16,354 nt of DNA from Alkalihalobacillus alcalophilus ATCC 27647 = CGMCC 1.3604. Its GTDB lineage: Bacteria; Bacillota; Bacilli; Bacillales; Bacillaceae_D. Positions within the stretch are counted from its first letter, which is position 1; the number at the start of each line of letters is the position of its first letter. Shown here one piece after another: positions 1-7,907 of this stretch. The position numbers and the translations under genes were made by a program. Below the pieces are notes generated by a model. The model saw only the letters and a program-made list of their open reading frames with translations, was not told where the DNA came from and did not search any database. The stretch is taken from contig NZ_ALPT02000088.1 of assembly GCF_000292245.2 (NCBI RefSeq), positions 1 to 16,354 of the forward strand. The letters are read 5' to 3'.

Positions 1-713
1 TAATTTTTGGCATCAAGAAGGTTCATACCCTTGTTTTTAGCATTTAACGCACGTCTTGAAAGTTTTCGTTGCTCACGTTTTAGTCTCTTTTCCATTTTGC
101 ATGTGAACTTATTGTTGTCAATCTTACGACCATCAGAAAGAACCGCAAAGTCCGTGATGCCTAAATCTACACCGATAGATGAATCCGTTTTCTTCAAGGG
201 CTGTACGTCTGTTTTGACTACAATGGATACAAAGAACTTTCCGCTTGGATTTCGTCTGACTGTAGCGCTCAGAATACGTCCTTCAACCTCACGACTTTTG
301 GCCAAGCGAACAAGACCCAGTTTCGGCAATTTAATTTTGTTGTTTACTATGGCCATGTTGCTATTTGTTTCTTTCGTGGTGTAGGATTGTACCTGATTCT
401 TTTTTGATTTGAAGCGTGGCGCTTTATTTTGTTTCTTGAAGAATCGAGTATAGGAATCAGCAAGGTTTTTCAGGGAGGATTGAAGGGCAATGCTGTCCAC
501 TTCTTTTAGCCATACGAATTCCTTTTTTAGTTGCATTAATTCAGCCGAACAAGCATTGTAAGTTAATCCTTTGCCTGTTTCTTGGTAGGTATCGTTCCAT
601 TGCCCTAAAAAGCGATTAAAGACAAAACGAGAACAGCCGATGGTTTTGGCAATCAGGGTTTCTTGTTCTTTGGTTGGGTAGAGACGAAATTTGTACGCTT
701 TGTTGATGAGCAT
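1..713 (-). CDS. tnpB: TnpB (OrfB) protein of an IS200/IS605-type element, 3' end beyond the window
   Basis: TnpB is the RNA-guided, RuvC-type nuclease of IS200/IS605 and IS607 elements and the ancestor of Cas12. The ATG at 713 follows a GAGGTG ribosome binding site six bases upstream. It opens 237 visible codons without a stop, and the frame runs off the left edge. The N-terminus (MLINKAYKFRLYPTKEQE) is the classic OrfB helix-turn-helix start. Residues 181-186 (GVDLGI) are the RuvC-I motif, with D183 the expected first catalytic aspartate. The basic helix KRLKREQRKLSRR follows near residues 209-221. RuvC-II, the zinc finger, RuvC-III and any guide RNA at the 3' end would lie outside the window. 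No frameshift is visible. No tnpA is seen on the upstream side, so this may be a tnpB-only element. Family assignment is sure; activity cannot be judged. Confidence 0.93.
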   Translation of the reverse strand, partial: MLINKAYKFRLYPTKEQETLIAKTIGCSRFVFNRFLGQWNDTYQETGKGLTYNACSAELMQLKKEFVWLKEVDSIALQSSLKNLADSYTRFFKKQNKAPRFKSKKNQVQSYTTKETNSNMAIVNNKIKLPKLGLVRLAKSREVEGRILSATVRRNPSGKFFVSIVVKTDVQPLKKTDSSIGVDLGITDFAVLSDGRKIDNNKFTCKMEKRLKREQRKLSRRALNAKNKGMNLLDAKN

Positions 714-745
714 TGTTTTCACCTCAAACAGGAATGTATGTTCTT

Positions 746-751
746 ATTATA
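746..751 (-). promoter_or_regulatory. Putative -10 box of tnpB
   Basis: Reading on the minus strand, a perfect TATAAT lies about 30 bases upstream of the tnpB start. No good -35 hexamer is present at 16-18 bases, so this would be a weak or context-dependent promoter. Confidence 0.35.
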
Positions 752-858
752 CCCTAACAAGAATCTCTTTGGCTACCGCCAACCGCCATTCATCTCCCCC
801 TTATCGTTGGGCTTCTCCCTTCACACGATTGAAGAGGGAGTCTTCTGTCGGAAAATGA

Positions 859-896
859 TAAAAATGCCCCCAAGTTTTCAAAAAACGAGGGAGCAT
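859..896 (-). terminator. Strong rho-independent terminator downstream of rpmG
   Basis: On the minus strand ATGCTCCC (896-889) pairs with GGGGGCAT (871-864). An inner GTTTT/AAAAC stem (886-882 with 878-874) closes a three-base loop. A TTTTT tract follows. It is the second terminator in tandem behind rpmG and may block transcription between rpmG and the transposon. Confidence 0.7.
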
Positions 897-930
897 CGTT
901 GGTACCTACCTATTTACTTTTTCTTAAGAG

Positions 931-965
931 AAAAAAATAAGCAGGTTGGAAACCAACTGCTTATT
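931..965 (-). terminator. Terminator of rpmG
   Basis: On the minus strand AATAAGCAG/CTGCTTATT (957-965 with 936-944) plus TTGG/CCAA around an AAA loop form the stem, with one bulged G at 945. A seven-base U run follows (937-931). The stem includes the rpmG stop codon, so the gene ends inside its own terminator. Confidence 0.85.
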
Positions 966-1110
966 TTGTTTCACGGTGAAGCGTATGACGTTTTAATCTT
1001 GGGCTGTATTTTTTAAGCTCAATACGCTCAGGATTCGTACGTTTATTTTTTGTTGTAATATAGTTACGATCGCCTGTCTCAGTGCAAGCAAGAGTGACTT
1101 GTACACGCAT
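961..1110 (-). CDS. rpmG: 50S ribosomal protein L33, cysteine-poor type
   Basis: This encodes a 49-residue L33 protein of the large ribosomal subunit, beginning MRVQVTLACTETGDRNYITT and ending TLHRETK. The length is usual for the family. Zinc-ribbon versions carry two CxxC pairs. Here the first is reduced to C-T-E-T, and the second position reads Y-S-P-R instead of Y-C-P-x, leaving a single cysteine. The protein is therefore of the zinc-independent type. In bacilli such paralogues can matter in zinc limitation, but no Zur operator is evident near this promoter. The ATG is preceded by GGAGGG eight bases upstream. The gene has its own promoter (1150-1178) although it lies behind the alpha-glucan operon on the same strand. 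It is too short to stand out in a simple ORF scan. Confidence 0.95.
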   Translation of the reverse strand: MRVQVTLACTETGDRNYITTKNKRTNPERIELKKYSPRLKRHTLHRETK

Positions 1111-1149
1111 CTGTTATCCCTCCAAACTATGCATACTTCATACTTTTCT

Positions 1150-1178
1150 ATATTATCAAAAGTGATACAGACGATCAA
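1150..1178 (-). promoter_or_regulatory. Sigma-A promoter of rpmG
   Basis: On the minus strand TTGATC (1178-1173) and TAATAT (1155-1150) are separated by exactly 17 bases. Both are close to consensus, and the -10 box lies about 40 bases upstream of the rpmG start. Confidence 0.75.
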
Positions 1179-1202
1179 GTATTTTTTCTTTACAGTCGCT
1201 TT

Positions 1203-2015
1203 TTAATATTCTTTATAGGTTATAAAAGAAGTCGCATTCGATGACAACGATTGAAGAAGTCGATGGTCTTTTTCTAAGCTAGTATAGTCCTCATTAAAAA
1301 TCGACCAAAGTTTCCCTCCCTTTTTCCCTTGACTATCTAGCGTTATCGAACATGAGAGCATACTTTCTTGGCCAAATGTATGAAAAGGGGAGAAGAGTAA
1401 TTTCCCTTCCTTCCCTTTCCAAATTTCTTCTTTCTCCCCTGTTCCAAACATAAGCAAATCTTTTGGGTTTGGCTCATGTAAATTGGCACTAACTAACGTG
1501 TAATGCTCGTTTTGTGAATGGATTAAAGCTTTTTTGGATGATGAATAATACGTAACACCATCAAAAGCGGCAGGCCCATATGGAGCTTGATGGAATAATA
1601 ATTGTAGCCTTTTTACATGTTGCGAATGATTAATCACTTCAAAATAACGGATAAAGACATTTCCATCGCAGCTCACCATATCATAAAACTTGAGTTCAAT
1701 TCCCCAATTTTTATGGAAGGCCGTACTAATCATATACGCTTCCTCTTCATAACAACCAGGATAAAGATGCCATTCTTTTTCATTTAACCAAGAACACTCT
1801 CCATTTACCCAGACCCCCGTACAAATTTTCAGCTTAGTCCAACGCAAATATCTTGTTAAGTTTGGTTGTAAATGCTGATAACTCTTTTTCCAATATTGAC
1901 TATTGTTTAATTTGTTTAATTTTCTCGACGTAGATCTGGGTGTTTTGTTTGGCCTTAATAGGTTCTGTCGCTTGGGAGTAAATAGTAAAAATTGGCTCAT
2001 CCTGCGCGGGTACAA
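1203..2015 (-). CDS. GH15 N-terminal-domain-like protein, catalytic barrel absent; probably truncated
   Basis: The conserved part starts near KSYQHLQPNLTRYLRW. It continues through VNGECSWLNEKEWHLYPGCY and a beta-rich stretch (IRYFEVINH, QAPYGPAAFDGVTYYSS). This resembles the super-beta-sandwich N-domain of bacterial/archaeal GH15 glucoamylase or glucodextranase-type enzymes. GH15 enzymes of this type are usually 600 or more residues, with an (alpha/alpha)6 catalytic domain after this region. Here the frame stops about 25 bases before the rpmG -35 box, so no barrel exists. The start is also unclear. A TTG at 2015 (GGAGG 11 bases upstream) overlaps the preceding gene by over 110 bases. An ATG at 2000 has no site of its own. 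A TTG at 1847 would cut into the conserved N-terminus. It is last in the alpha-glucan operon. It may be a decayed enzyme or a retained glucan-binding domain; the family call is from memory of sequence patterns. Confidence 0.5.
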   Translation of the reverse strand: MYPRRMSQFLLFTPKRQNLLRPNKTPRSTSRKLNKLNNSQYWKKSYQHLQPNLTRYLRWTKLKICTGVWVNGECSWLNEKEWHLYPGCYEEEAYMISTAFHKNWGIELKFYDMVSCDGNVFIRYFEVINHSQHVKRLQLLFHQAPYGPAAFDGVTYYSSSKKALIHSQNEHYTLVSANLHEPNPKDLLMFGTGEKEEIWKGKEGKLLFSPFHTFGQESMLSCSITLDSQGKKGGKLWSIFNEDYTSLEKDHRLLQSLSSNATSFITYKEY

Positions 2016-4305
2016 TAAAGGTCCAACCTCCTTCTTGATGACTTACTTTTACGCCATCAATTAAATCTAAATGATTTCCTTGGAATTGTTCCATTAACTT
2101 TCTCATCACCATTCCTTTTTGCTCAGTATGGCATGTCACTTCTTCAAAATAGATCGATTCTTTTGGAAATGAATTCAAAATAGTATCCAAACTCGCCTTT
2201 TGAATGGTTAAAACATTTAACAAATTGGCAGCCGCGTAAATGGCATCATAGAAACAAAGCTGAACCGTATTTTCTGTTTCCATCATCGCAAGTGTTGAGC
2301 CTTTTGTTCTTACAAGTGTTGTTGATTCATAGCTAGCCGCAATTTCTTCTAATGCACTTCCCGCATAAACAGGAATGGCCACTTTTTCTTTTTCACCTTT
2401 TTCTAATTCAAGATAAACATAAAGAGATAAATGGTCTTCATCGCTTAATAAGGCTCCATCCCTATTTAAAACCGATAAAGTTTGAAGACTTTCGTCAAAA
2501 ATAAAACCAATATCCGCTTTTTGCTCTACTATATAATCAGAAAATTCAGTCATAGATAATTGTGGTGCTGCCTTGACAACGTGACAATTTAACTCCCTCC
2601 ACAGTATATCTAAGGAATTGGCATCACCATCACCTGAAACGACCACTTTCCATGAGCGATTTTGAATCGCCTTCACATCTAGGCTTGAAATTAGCCTTTT
2701 GACATAATGTTGATCAACCGCAATTTCACGTGCATAATTCCCGATCGAATCAAACGATGTTAATTTAAAGGAGTCCATTCCAAGATTCTGAACCATTTCT
2801 CTTTGAGCATTTGTTGTAATTGGAAATCCTTTTTCACCATAAAACTCAAGTTCAACTTTATTTTGATTTTTTTGTTGTACTTTTATAAATACTCCACCGT
2901 CCCCTTGTTCATTTTCTAAGCCTGAACGAAAGACAGGAATAACGGTTTTTCCTACGTCACGAACATGATGTCCAATCGCTTGAATACTTTGGGCGACGGT
3001 CATCTTTAATAAATTAGAAAAGGGATGCCCATCTGTTGCGATATGAATGTTTTTCCCTTTTAAATAAAGACTTCCATAAGCAAGTCCAAGCTTTGATACA
3101 AAGTCAGGCGTCATTTCAACATTTGCTAACCCACTTACTCGGTGGCCTTTAAATACAGATTGTACGACACTTCCTTCATTCCAAATAAGTGATTTCGAAA
3201 CGACACGACCTGCTTGAACCTTTTTATTTGGCCAAATCTTCACTTCTGGTTGAAGCGTTGCTTGATCTTGAATAACAGTTTGCGCCCCAACAATCGAATC
3301 TTCAAAAGCTCTTACCGCCTGTCCGATTTGAACTTGTTCACAAACAGTGACCCCTCGTAATTCACTTGAATCACCGACATAACCTCTTTCCCATAAAATA
3401 GAACGTTTTAATGAGGCACTATGATCAATGATCGAGTCTTTTCCTATAATCGTATACGGGCCAATCTTGGCTCCTTGACGAATTCTCGTTCCTTCTCCAA
3501 TTGAGACTGGACCAACAATTTCGGCCCCTTCCTCAATGACAACATGTCCTTCTACCCAAATATCGGTCCCAAACTCAGTCCCAGCAATGGTCGCACGAAC
3601 TTTCCCATCTAATAGGTCAAAATGGGCCTGGCGATATTGATTAATATTGCCAATATCGGACCAATATCCTGTTGCTTCAAAGCCGTAAAGACCAGCTTGA
3701 TCGGCTAATACTTTTGGAAAGACCTCTTTACTAAAGTCCACCATTTTATCCGCTTCAATATAGGTGAAAATTTTCGGGTCCATTACATAAATGCCAGTAT
3801 TGACCGTATCACTAAAAACCTCACTCCAGCTTGGTTTCTCTAAAAAGCGAACAATTTCATTTTGTTCATTCGTCATAATGACACCAAATTCAGTCGGATC
3901 CTCTACTTGTTTCATAAAGATAGTCACTAAACTATCGTTTTGCTCATGAAATTCTATTCCGTCAATTAAATTTAAGTCAGTTAAGGCATCACCACTAACG
4001 ACAACGAATGGTTCATCCAAAAATTGTTCTGCTTGTTTTACACTCCCTGCGGTACCTAAAGGTGTCGTTTCTTCAAAATAGGTTAAATTAACTCCCAATG
4101 CAGAGCCATCCCCAAAATAATCTTTTATGACATCCGGTAAGTATTGTACGGTTACCGCAATATCAGTAATCCCACAATCTCGTAACCATTCAATGCTATA
4201 CTGCATCACAGGTTTCTGCACTAATGGGACCATTGGTTTTGGCCTTTTGCATGTTAGTGGTCTTAATCTTGTTCCTTTTCCTCCTGCCATGATGACACCT
4301 TTCAC
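1900..4305 (-). CDS. Sugar-phosphate nucleotidyltransferase with hexapeptide repeats and a degenerate phosphomannomutase domain
   Basis: This 801-residue protein has three parts. Residues 1-235 are a nucleotidyltransferase domain with the GGKGTRLRPLTCKRPKP signature (8-24), the metal-binding aspartate in VSGDALTD (D106) and the late aspartate in YWSDIGN (D217). Residues 240-385 are left-handed beta-helix hexapeptide repeats. Residues 400-780 follow the fold of alpha-D-phosphohexomutases. Such proteins are annotated mannose-1-phosphate guanylyltransferase/phosphomannomutase, but an ADP- or UDP-glucose product is equally possible beside glucan genes. In the mutase part the phosphoserine loop (TASHNP) is missing, and the metal loop DGDGDR reads FDESLQTL near residue 603, so mutase activity is unlikely. 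GTG at 4305 has GGAGG seven bases upstream. It starts 21 bases after the GH57/GT4 stop. Family sure; substrate not known. Confidence 0.88.
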   Translation of the reverse strand: MKGVIMAGGKGTRLRPLTCKRPKPMVPLVQKPVMQYSIEWLRDCGITDIAVTVQYLPDVIKDYFGDGSALGVNLTYFEETTPLGTAGSVKQAEQFLDEPFVVVSGDALTDLNLIDGIEFHEQNDSLVTIFMKQVEDPTEFGVIMTNEQNEIVRFLEKPSWSEVFSDTVNTGIYVMDPKIFTYIEADKMVDFSKEVFPKVLADQAGLYGFEATGYWSDIGNINQYRQAHFDLLDGKVRATIAGTEFGTDIWVEGHVVIEEGAEIVGPVSIGEGTRIRQGAKIGPYTIIGKDSIIDHSASLKRSILWERGYVGDSSELRGVTVCEQVQIGQAVRAFEDSIVGAQTVIQDQATLQPEVKIWPNKKVQAGRVVSKSLIWNEGSVVQSVFKGHRVSGLANVEMTPDFVSKLGLAYGSLYLKGKNIHIATDGHPFSNLLKMTVAQSIQAIGHHVRDVGKTVIPVFRSGLENEQGDGGVFIKVQQKNQNKVELEFYGEKGFPITTNAQREMVQNLGMDSFKLTSFDSIGNYAREIAVDQHYVKRLISSLDVKAIQNRSWKVVVSGDGDANSLDILWRELNCHVVKAAPQLSMTEFSDYIVEQKADIGFIFDESLQTLSVLNRDGALLSDEDHLSLYVYLELEKGEKEKVAIPVYAGSALEEIAASYESTTLVRTKGSTLAMMETENTVQLCFYDAIYAAANLLNVLTIQKASLDTILNSFPKESIYFEEVTCHTEQKGMVMRKLMEQFQGNHLDLIDGVKVSHQEGGWTFIVPAQDEPIFTIYSQATEPIKAKQNTQIYVEKIKQIKQ

Positions 4306-4326
4306 ACTACCGCCTCCTCTATATAA

Positions 4327-7107
4327 TTAAACCTTCATTTGCTGATGTAAACATTTATCCATTTCTAACAACGTTTGTTGGGCAATTTGATTCCAATCAT
4401 ATTTTGACTTCACATCTAACAAGCCTTGTTCAGCGAGTTGTTCTCGTACGATGGGATGGTTAAAGAGATACAGAACTTGGTCAACTAAACTTTCGACATG
4501 ACCTGGAATCATTTTCAAGCCATTTTTTCCATGGTCAATGATATCGGCAAGTCCACCCGTATCGGAAACAATCGTTGCTTTTCCAGCCGCCATCCCTTCT
4601 AAAGCTACAATTCCAAAAGGTTCATAAAGACTTGGGAAAAGAACGACATCACTTCGTCTTAACCATGCATTTCTTTCTTCATCACTTATAAACCCTAAGA
4701 AGAGTACATAGTGTTCAAGTCCTTTTTCATAAACGAGTTGGCGATACTGCTCAAGCATTGGCCCTTTCCCTGCGACAACAAATTTAAAATCAACGCCTTT
4801 TTGTCTCATATTTTCTGCCGCATAAATGATCGTTTCGAAACCTTTTTCTTTTACAACTCGACCAACAGAAAAAATCGTAAAACGATTGTCATCGTCTATG
4901 TTAAAATCTTGATCGTGATGAACTGATACTTGTTCAATATCAACCCCATTAGGAATAATCGCCATTTTTTCCTCAGGTAAAGAGAAAATCGTTTTTAACT
5001 CCTCATTCATATACGAACTACAAACAATAATTTGGTCCGCTTCATACGTTAATTCCCATTCCTTTTGATTGATTTCAAACTGAAGATCATTATGAATCCC
5101 ATGATTTCGGCCATGCTCTGTTGCGTGAATCGTCACAAGTAAAGGTATGTTATATTTCGACTTTATCGCTTTAGCGGCCACACTTACTAACCAATCATGA
5201 GCATGAACAATGTCAAATTGGACTGTTCTTGTTATTTTTTCAAGACAATGAACCATCGCCATATTTAAACTCCCGACCCAATCAAAAAATGACGCCGCTT
5301 TAGGTTGTAAGCCTTTAACGCGATAAACATGAATACCTAAATTATTTTCATAAGTGGGGTACCCTTCAACATAAGATGTAAGGACATGTACTTCATGGCC
5401 GTCCTTCGTGAGAGCTCTAGATAAATCAAAGACATGTCTAGATAGTCCACCTACCATCATTGGCGGGAATTCCCAACTTAACATAAGGATTTTCTTTTTA
5501 TTGGCAGGAACTAAATTGGACGGCTTCACCGAATGGACATACCGATCATGTTCAGATAAAAAGATTTGTTCATCGACTTTTTCTAAAAATGGAAAAGCTT
5601 GCTCCATCCTTGTTAAATATGCTTCAGTTAACTGGTGATTCAGTAAGGTCTCTTTAAGGTGATTAAAACGGTTAAAATGATTTTTAAAACGTTCGTAAGC
5701 ATATTGAGCGGTGCTTTGACCATCGAATATAAACGCCCAGTCACTACTAACAGCAAGCATCCATTCACGAACCATTTGTTGCATAGCCCGACGTTGCAAA
5801 GAGGATGGCTCGTTAAATAAAGCAACTGTTGTAGCTAAATCTTGTTCCATTTGATGATGGTGTTTATATAAAAAGGTATTCGTTTCATTCAGCCATACAT
5901 CCCCATAACCGTCCCTACCCCAAGTAGAAAACGACACATGAGACGTCGTAAAGTCATAATAATGGCGATGCATATATTCTTCTGGAGTAATAAAGGATAC
6001 CGAATCAGCCCCTTTTTTTAACAAAGCCTCGATCCATTCCGGTCCCTCAAACCACCAATGTCCAAAAAGTTCCGCATCAAACGGGGCGACCATTAAATAC
6101 GGGGGATAACTTTGCTCACCATAAGCTTCAACTTCTTGATGGATGGAATGAATATAATCATCCGCATGTGCTTGAATTTTCCCCATTGCCCAGTCACGGA
6201 CATACGTTTCTTTATGTTCTGAGTTAGCGGTAATTCTTTTATACTTTAAACCTGTATCGATCCGAATACCTTCTGAATGTACAAAAGGTTGTATATAATC
6301 CCAGTCACGTTCATAAGCAATATCGCGATAAAATTCGCGGTAATCAACATCACCTGGGTACCCTAAAGTCGAACTCCAGACCTTACTTGATAACGTTGTA
6401 TGTCGTGGAAAAAGAATTAATCCATGCGGCGTATATATAGGTGCCCCGCTCCCCTTTTCTGGGTGAGGGTCCGCACTTAAAATTGCGTGTTCATCAGCAA
6501 AAGCATAACGAATTCCTTCCTCTACTAAAATCCGATCTATCCCTGGGGCAAAAGCACATTCAGGCAACCAAAAACCTAAGGGCTTCTCTCCAAAATGGGC
6601 TTCAAAACAACGAATTCCTTCAACGATTTGTGAGCGGATTGCATTTTTCGTTTGCACATATGGTAAAAAGGCGTGTGTCGCAGCTGAAGTCATAAGCGTC
6701 ACAAGCTTTTGCTCCTTTAATTCCTTATAAGCATTCAGAATATTGAAATTATAATACTTATATGTGTCCTTAATCCGTTGGAATCGCTCTTGATAAAACT
6801 TGATCACTTTTCTCTCGTCAGGATTATCCTGTTCGACAAGTTCTTTTAAAATTAATTGCTCCGTTAAATCTAAATGGGCTAAATACCTTTTTTGCATACG
6901 CTCATCAGCTAACATTTCCATTAAAGGAGGTGTGAAGGAAATAGTAAGTGCTTCTTTCACTTGTGCCGACTTCAAAGACCAAATGAGTGGAATATACGTC
7001 TCCGTCATTGCCTCAAAAAGCCAACGCTCTTCTAATCTCTCCTCTTCCTCATGCCTTACATAAGGGAGATGAGCATGGAGAACGAGAGAAAAATACCCTT
7101 CTTTCAT
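4327..7107 (-). CDS. GH57 alpha-1,4-glucan branching enzyme fused to a GT4 glycosyltransferase
   Basis: Residues 1-520 are a GH57 domain of the branching-enzyme (DUF1957) type. HAHLPY (11-16) is motif 1. FWLPECAF holds the expected nucleophile E183. PFDAELFGHWW holds the acid/base D344. The helical C-terminal region follows at about 410-510. Residues 537-920 are a GT-B glycosyltransferase of family 4. It begins ILMLSWEFPPMMVGGLSRHV with the glycine-rich donor loop, has HAHDWL (635-640), and carries the EX7E signature in SLYEPFGIVALEGMAAG (E829, E837). GT4 enzymes of this kind act as glycogen synthase or maltose-1-phosphate synthase, so one polypeptide may both extend and branch an alpha-glucan. 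There is no signal peptide, so it should be cytosolic. ATG at 7107 follows AGGAG nine bases upstream, and the gene begins 12 bases after the DUF4912 stop. Donor sugar is not determined by the sequence. Confidence 0.9.
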   Translation of the reverse strand: MKEGYFSLVLHAHLPYVRHEEEERLEERWLFEAMTETYIPLIWSLKSAQVKEALTISFTPPLMEMLADERMQKRYLAHLDLTEQLILKELVEQDNPDERKVIKFYQERFQRIKDTYKYYNFNILNAYKELKEQKLVTLMTSAATHAFLPYVQTKNAIRSQIVEGIRCFEAHFGEKPLGFWLPECAFAPGIDRILVEEGIRYAFADEHAILSADPHPEKGSGAPIYTPHGLILFPRHTTLSSKVWSSTLGYPGDVDYREFYRDIAYERDWDYIQPFVHSEGIRIDTGLKYKRITANSEHKETYVRDWAMGKIQAHADDYIHSIHQEVEAYGEQSYPPYLMVAPFDAELFGHWWFEGPEWIEALLKKGADSVSFITPEEYMHRHYYDFTTSHVSFSTWGRDGYGDVWLNETNTFLYKHHHQMEQDLATTVALFNEPSSLQRRAMQQMVREWMLAVSSDWAFIFDGQSTAQYAYERFKNHFNRFNHLKETLLNHQLTEAYLTRMEQAFPFLEKVDEQIFLSEHDRYVHSVKPSNLVPANKKKILMLSWEFPPMMVGGLSRHVFDLSRALTKDGHEVHVLTSYVEGYPTYENNLGIHVYRVKGLQPKAASFFDWVGSLNMAMVHCLEKITRTVQFDIVHAHDWLVSVAAKAIKSKYNIPLLVTIHATEHGRNHGIHNDLQFEINQKEWELTYEADQIIVCSSYMNEELKTIFSLPEEKMAIIPNGVDIEQVSVHHDQDFNIDDDNRFTIFSVGRVVKEKGFETIIYAAENMRQKGVDFKFVVAGKGPMLEQYRQLVYEKGLEHYVLFLGFISDEERNAWLRRSDVVLFPSLYEPFGIVALEGMAAGKATIVSDTGGLADIIDHGKNGLKMIPGHVESLVDQVLYLFNHPIVREQLAEQGLLDVKSKYDWNQIAQQTLLEMDKCLHQQMKV

Positions 7108-7119
7108 TTTCTTCAGCTC

Positions 7120-7836
7120 CTATTTAATTGATTCGTAAAAAGAATATGTGCTAAAGTGTTCGAGCCATTCTGGTTCTTTAGCTTGTCCAGTTTTCCATTT
7201 ATAGACCGCTTCTGAATAGAGTCCTCGTTCACTTTTTTTAATTCTGGACGTGTCCATCGCATTGGAACGAATCAAACTAAAGAAGTTTCCTTCATCTGTC
7301 TCCACACCATAGTCTGCCAGATACGTTCTGTTCGGTTCAAGTTCACTAATATACCAGTTATTTGTCATTTCAGGGAGGGTAATCGTATCAGATCGATGAG
7401 CATGGTGCCCATCAAAGTGCATCGCTGTTATATCATAGATCTTCAGCTGCTTTTTTAACGAAGACCACGGCTTTCTAAATTGATGCTCGACCATTTGTTG
7501 CGTGGATAATTGAATGTCCCAAAAAGCATGTAAAATAAATGGGCTTTTTGGAAGTAAGACAAGTGAATCCTTGTCATAAGTTGATGGTGGCTCATAGTAA
7601 GTAATCATAGGTGTTTCACCATGATCAGGTGACTTGTCTTGGGGTGATTGGCTTTCCTTTTTTGCGTGCAGGTCATTATTCTGACCAACTGTTGTTTCAA
7701 CTTGGTGTTGCGACAATACTTGCTCCTTATACTTGTGATAACGATATTGAACTTTTCCGACTGTTGTTCCCAGTTCTTGGGCAATTTTTCGAAATGAATA
7801 CCCTTTCTCTCTTAATTCAGCGATTTTCTCGATCAG
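7120..7836 (-). CDS. HTH-DUF4912 protein, first gene of the alpha-glucan operon (probable CTG start)
   Basis: From the CTG at 7836 the protein is 238 residues. The N-terminus (IEKIAELREKGYSFRKIAQE, then LGTTVGKVQYRYHKYK) is a helix-turn-helix of the resolvase/sigma-region-4 style. A polar linker follows. From MITYYEPPSTYDKDSLVLLP to about LYSEAVYKWK is a DUF4912 domain with the aromatic strand FILHAFWDI. DUF4912 has no established function. The HTH suggests a regulator, and the domain may sense a carbohydrate, but this is inference. Start choice: an upstream ATG at 7884 has no ribosome binding site, while GGAGGT at 7849-7844 is seven bases before the CTG, and the HTH starts exactly there. The longer form would be 254 residues. 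Promoter candidate at 7928-7956. Confidence 0.8.
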   Translation of the reverse strand: MIEKIAELREKGYSFRKIAQELGTTVGKVQYRYHKYKEQVLSQHQVETTVGQNNDLHAKKESQSPQDKSPDHGETPMITYYEPPSTYDKDSLVLLPKSPFILHAFWDIQLSTQQMVEHQFRKPWSSLKKQLKIYDITAMHFDGHHAHRSDTITLPEMTNNWYISELEPNRTYLADYGVETDEGNFFSLIRSNAMDTSRIKKSERGLYSEAVYKWKTGQAKEPEWLEHFSTYSFYESIK

Positions 7837-7893
7837 TATAACCACCTCCAAAAAAAATATCGTGTTGCGATTTCTTATATTCATTTATACACG

Positions 7894-7907
7894 TTTGAAT
7901 ATTCAAA
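7894..7907. promoter_or_regulatory. 14-bp perfect palindrome in the alpha-glucan operon leader
   Basis: TTTGAATATTCAAA is a perfect inverted repeat. On the minus strand it includes GAATATT, which fits the sigma-E -35 consensus, but the -10 match 15-16 bases further (AATATAAG) is poor. It lies downstream of the sigma-A promoter candidate, a position suited to a repressor operator. Function unknown. Confidence 0.3.

Larger units (their letters stand above)
1..782 (-). mobile_element. IS200/IS605-family element, left part (boundary approximate)
   Basis: The element is defined by tnpB. Upstream of its start lies a small perfect hairpin at 769-782 (TTGGC stem, four-base loop, GCCAA), of the size of the imperfect palindromes at the ends of these elements. 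A TATAAT-like -10 box for tnpB sits at 746-751. No terminal inverted repeats or target duplication are expected for this family and none are seen. The true left end is not resolved and could extend to about 850, where another imperfect hairpin (818-845) lies. Insertion just downstream of the rpmG terminators would leave rpmG intact. Confidence 0.6.

Noticed and set aside
7..384. Plus-strand open frame of 125 codons
   Set aside because: It is the antisense shadow of the tnpB coding region, which has clear family motifs.
663..1016. Plus-strand open frame of 117 codons
   Set aside because: It crosses the tnpB start, two terminators and the rpmG end in antisense; its composition is not protein-like.
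993..1178. Minus-strand 61-codon frame overlapping rpmG
   Set aside because: It is another frame of rpmG and its promoter; rpmG has the family match and the ribosome binding site.
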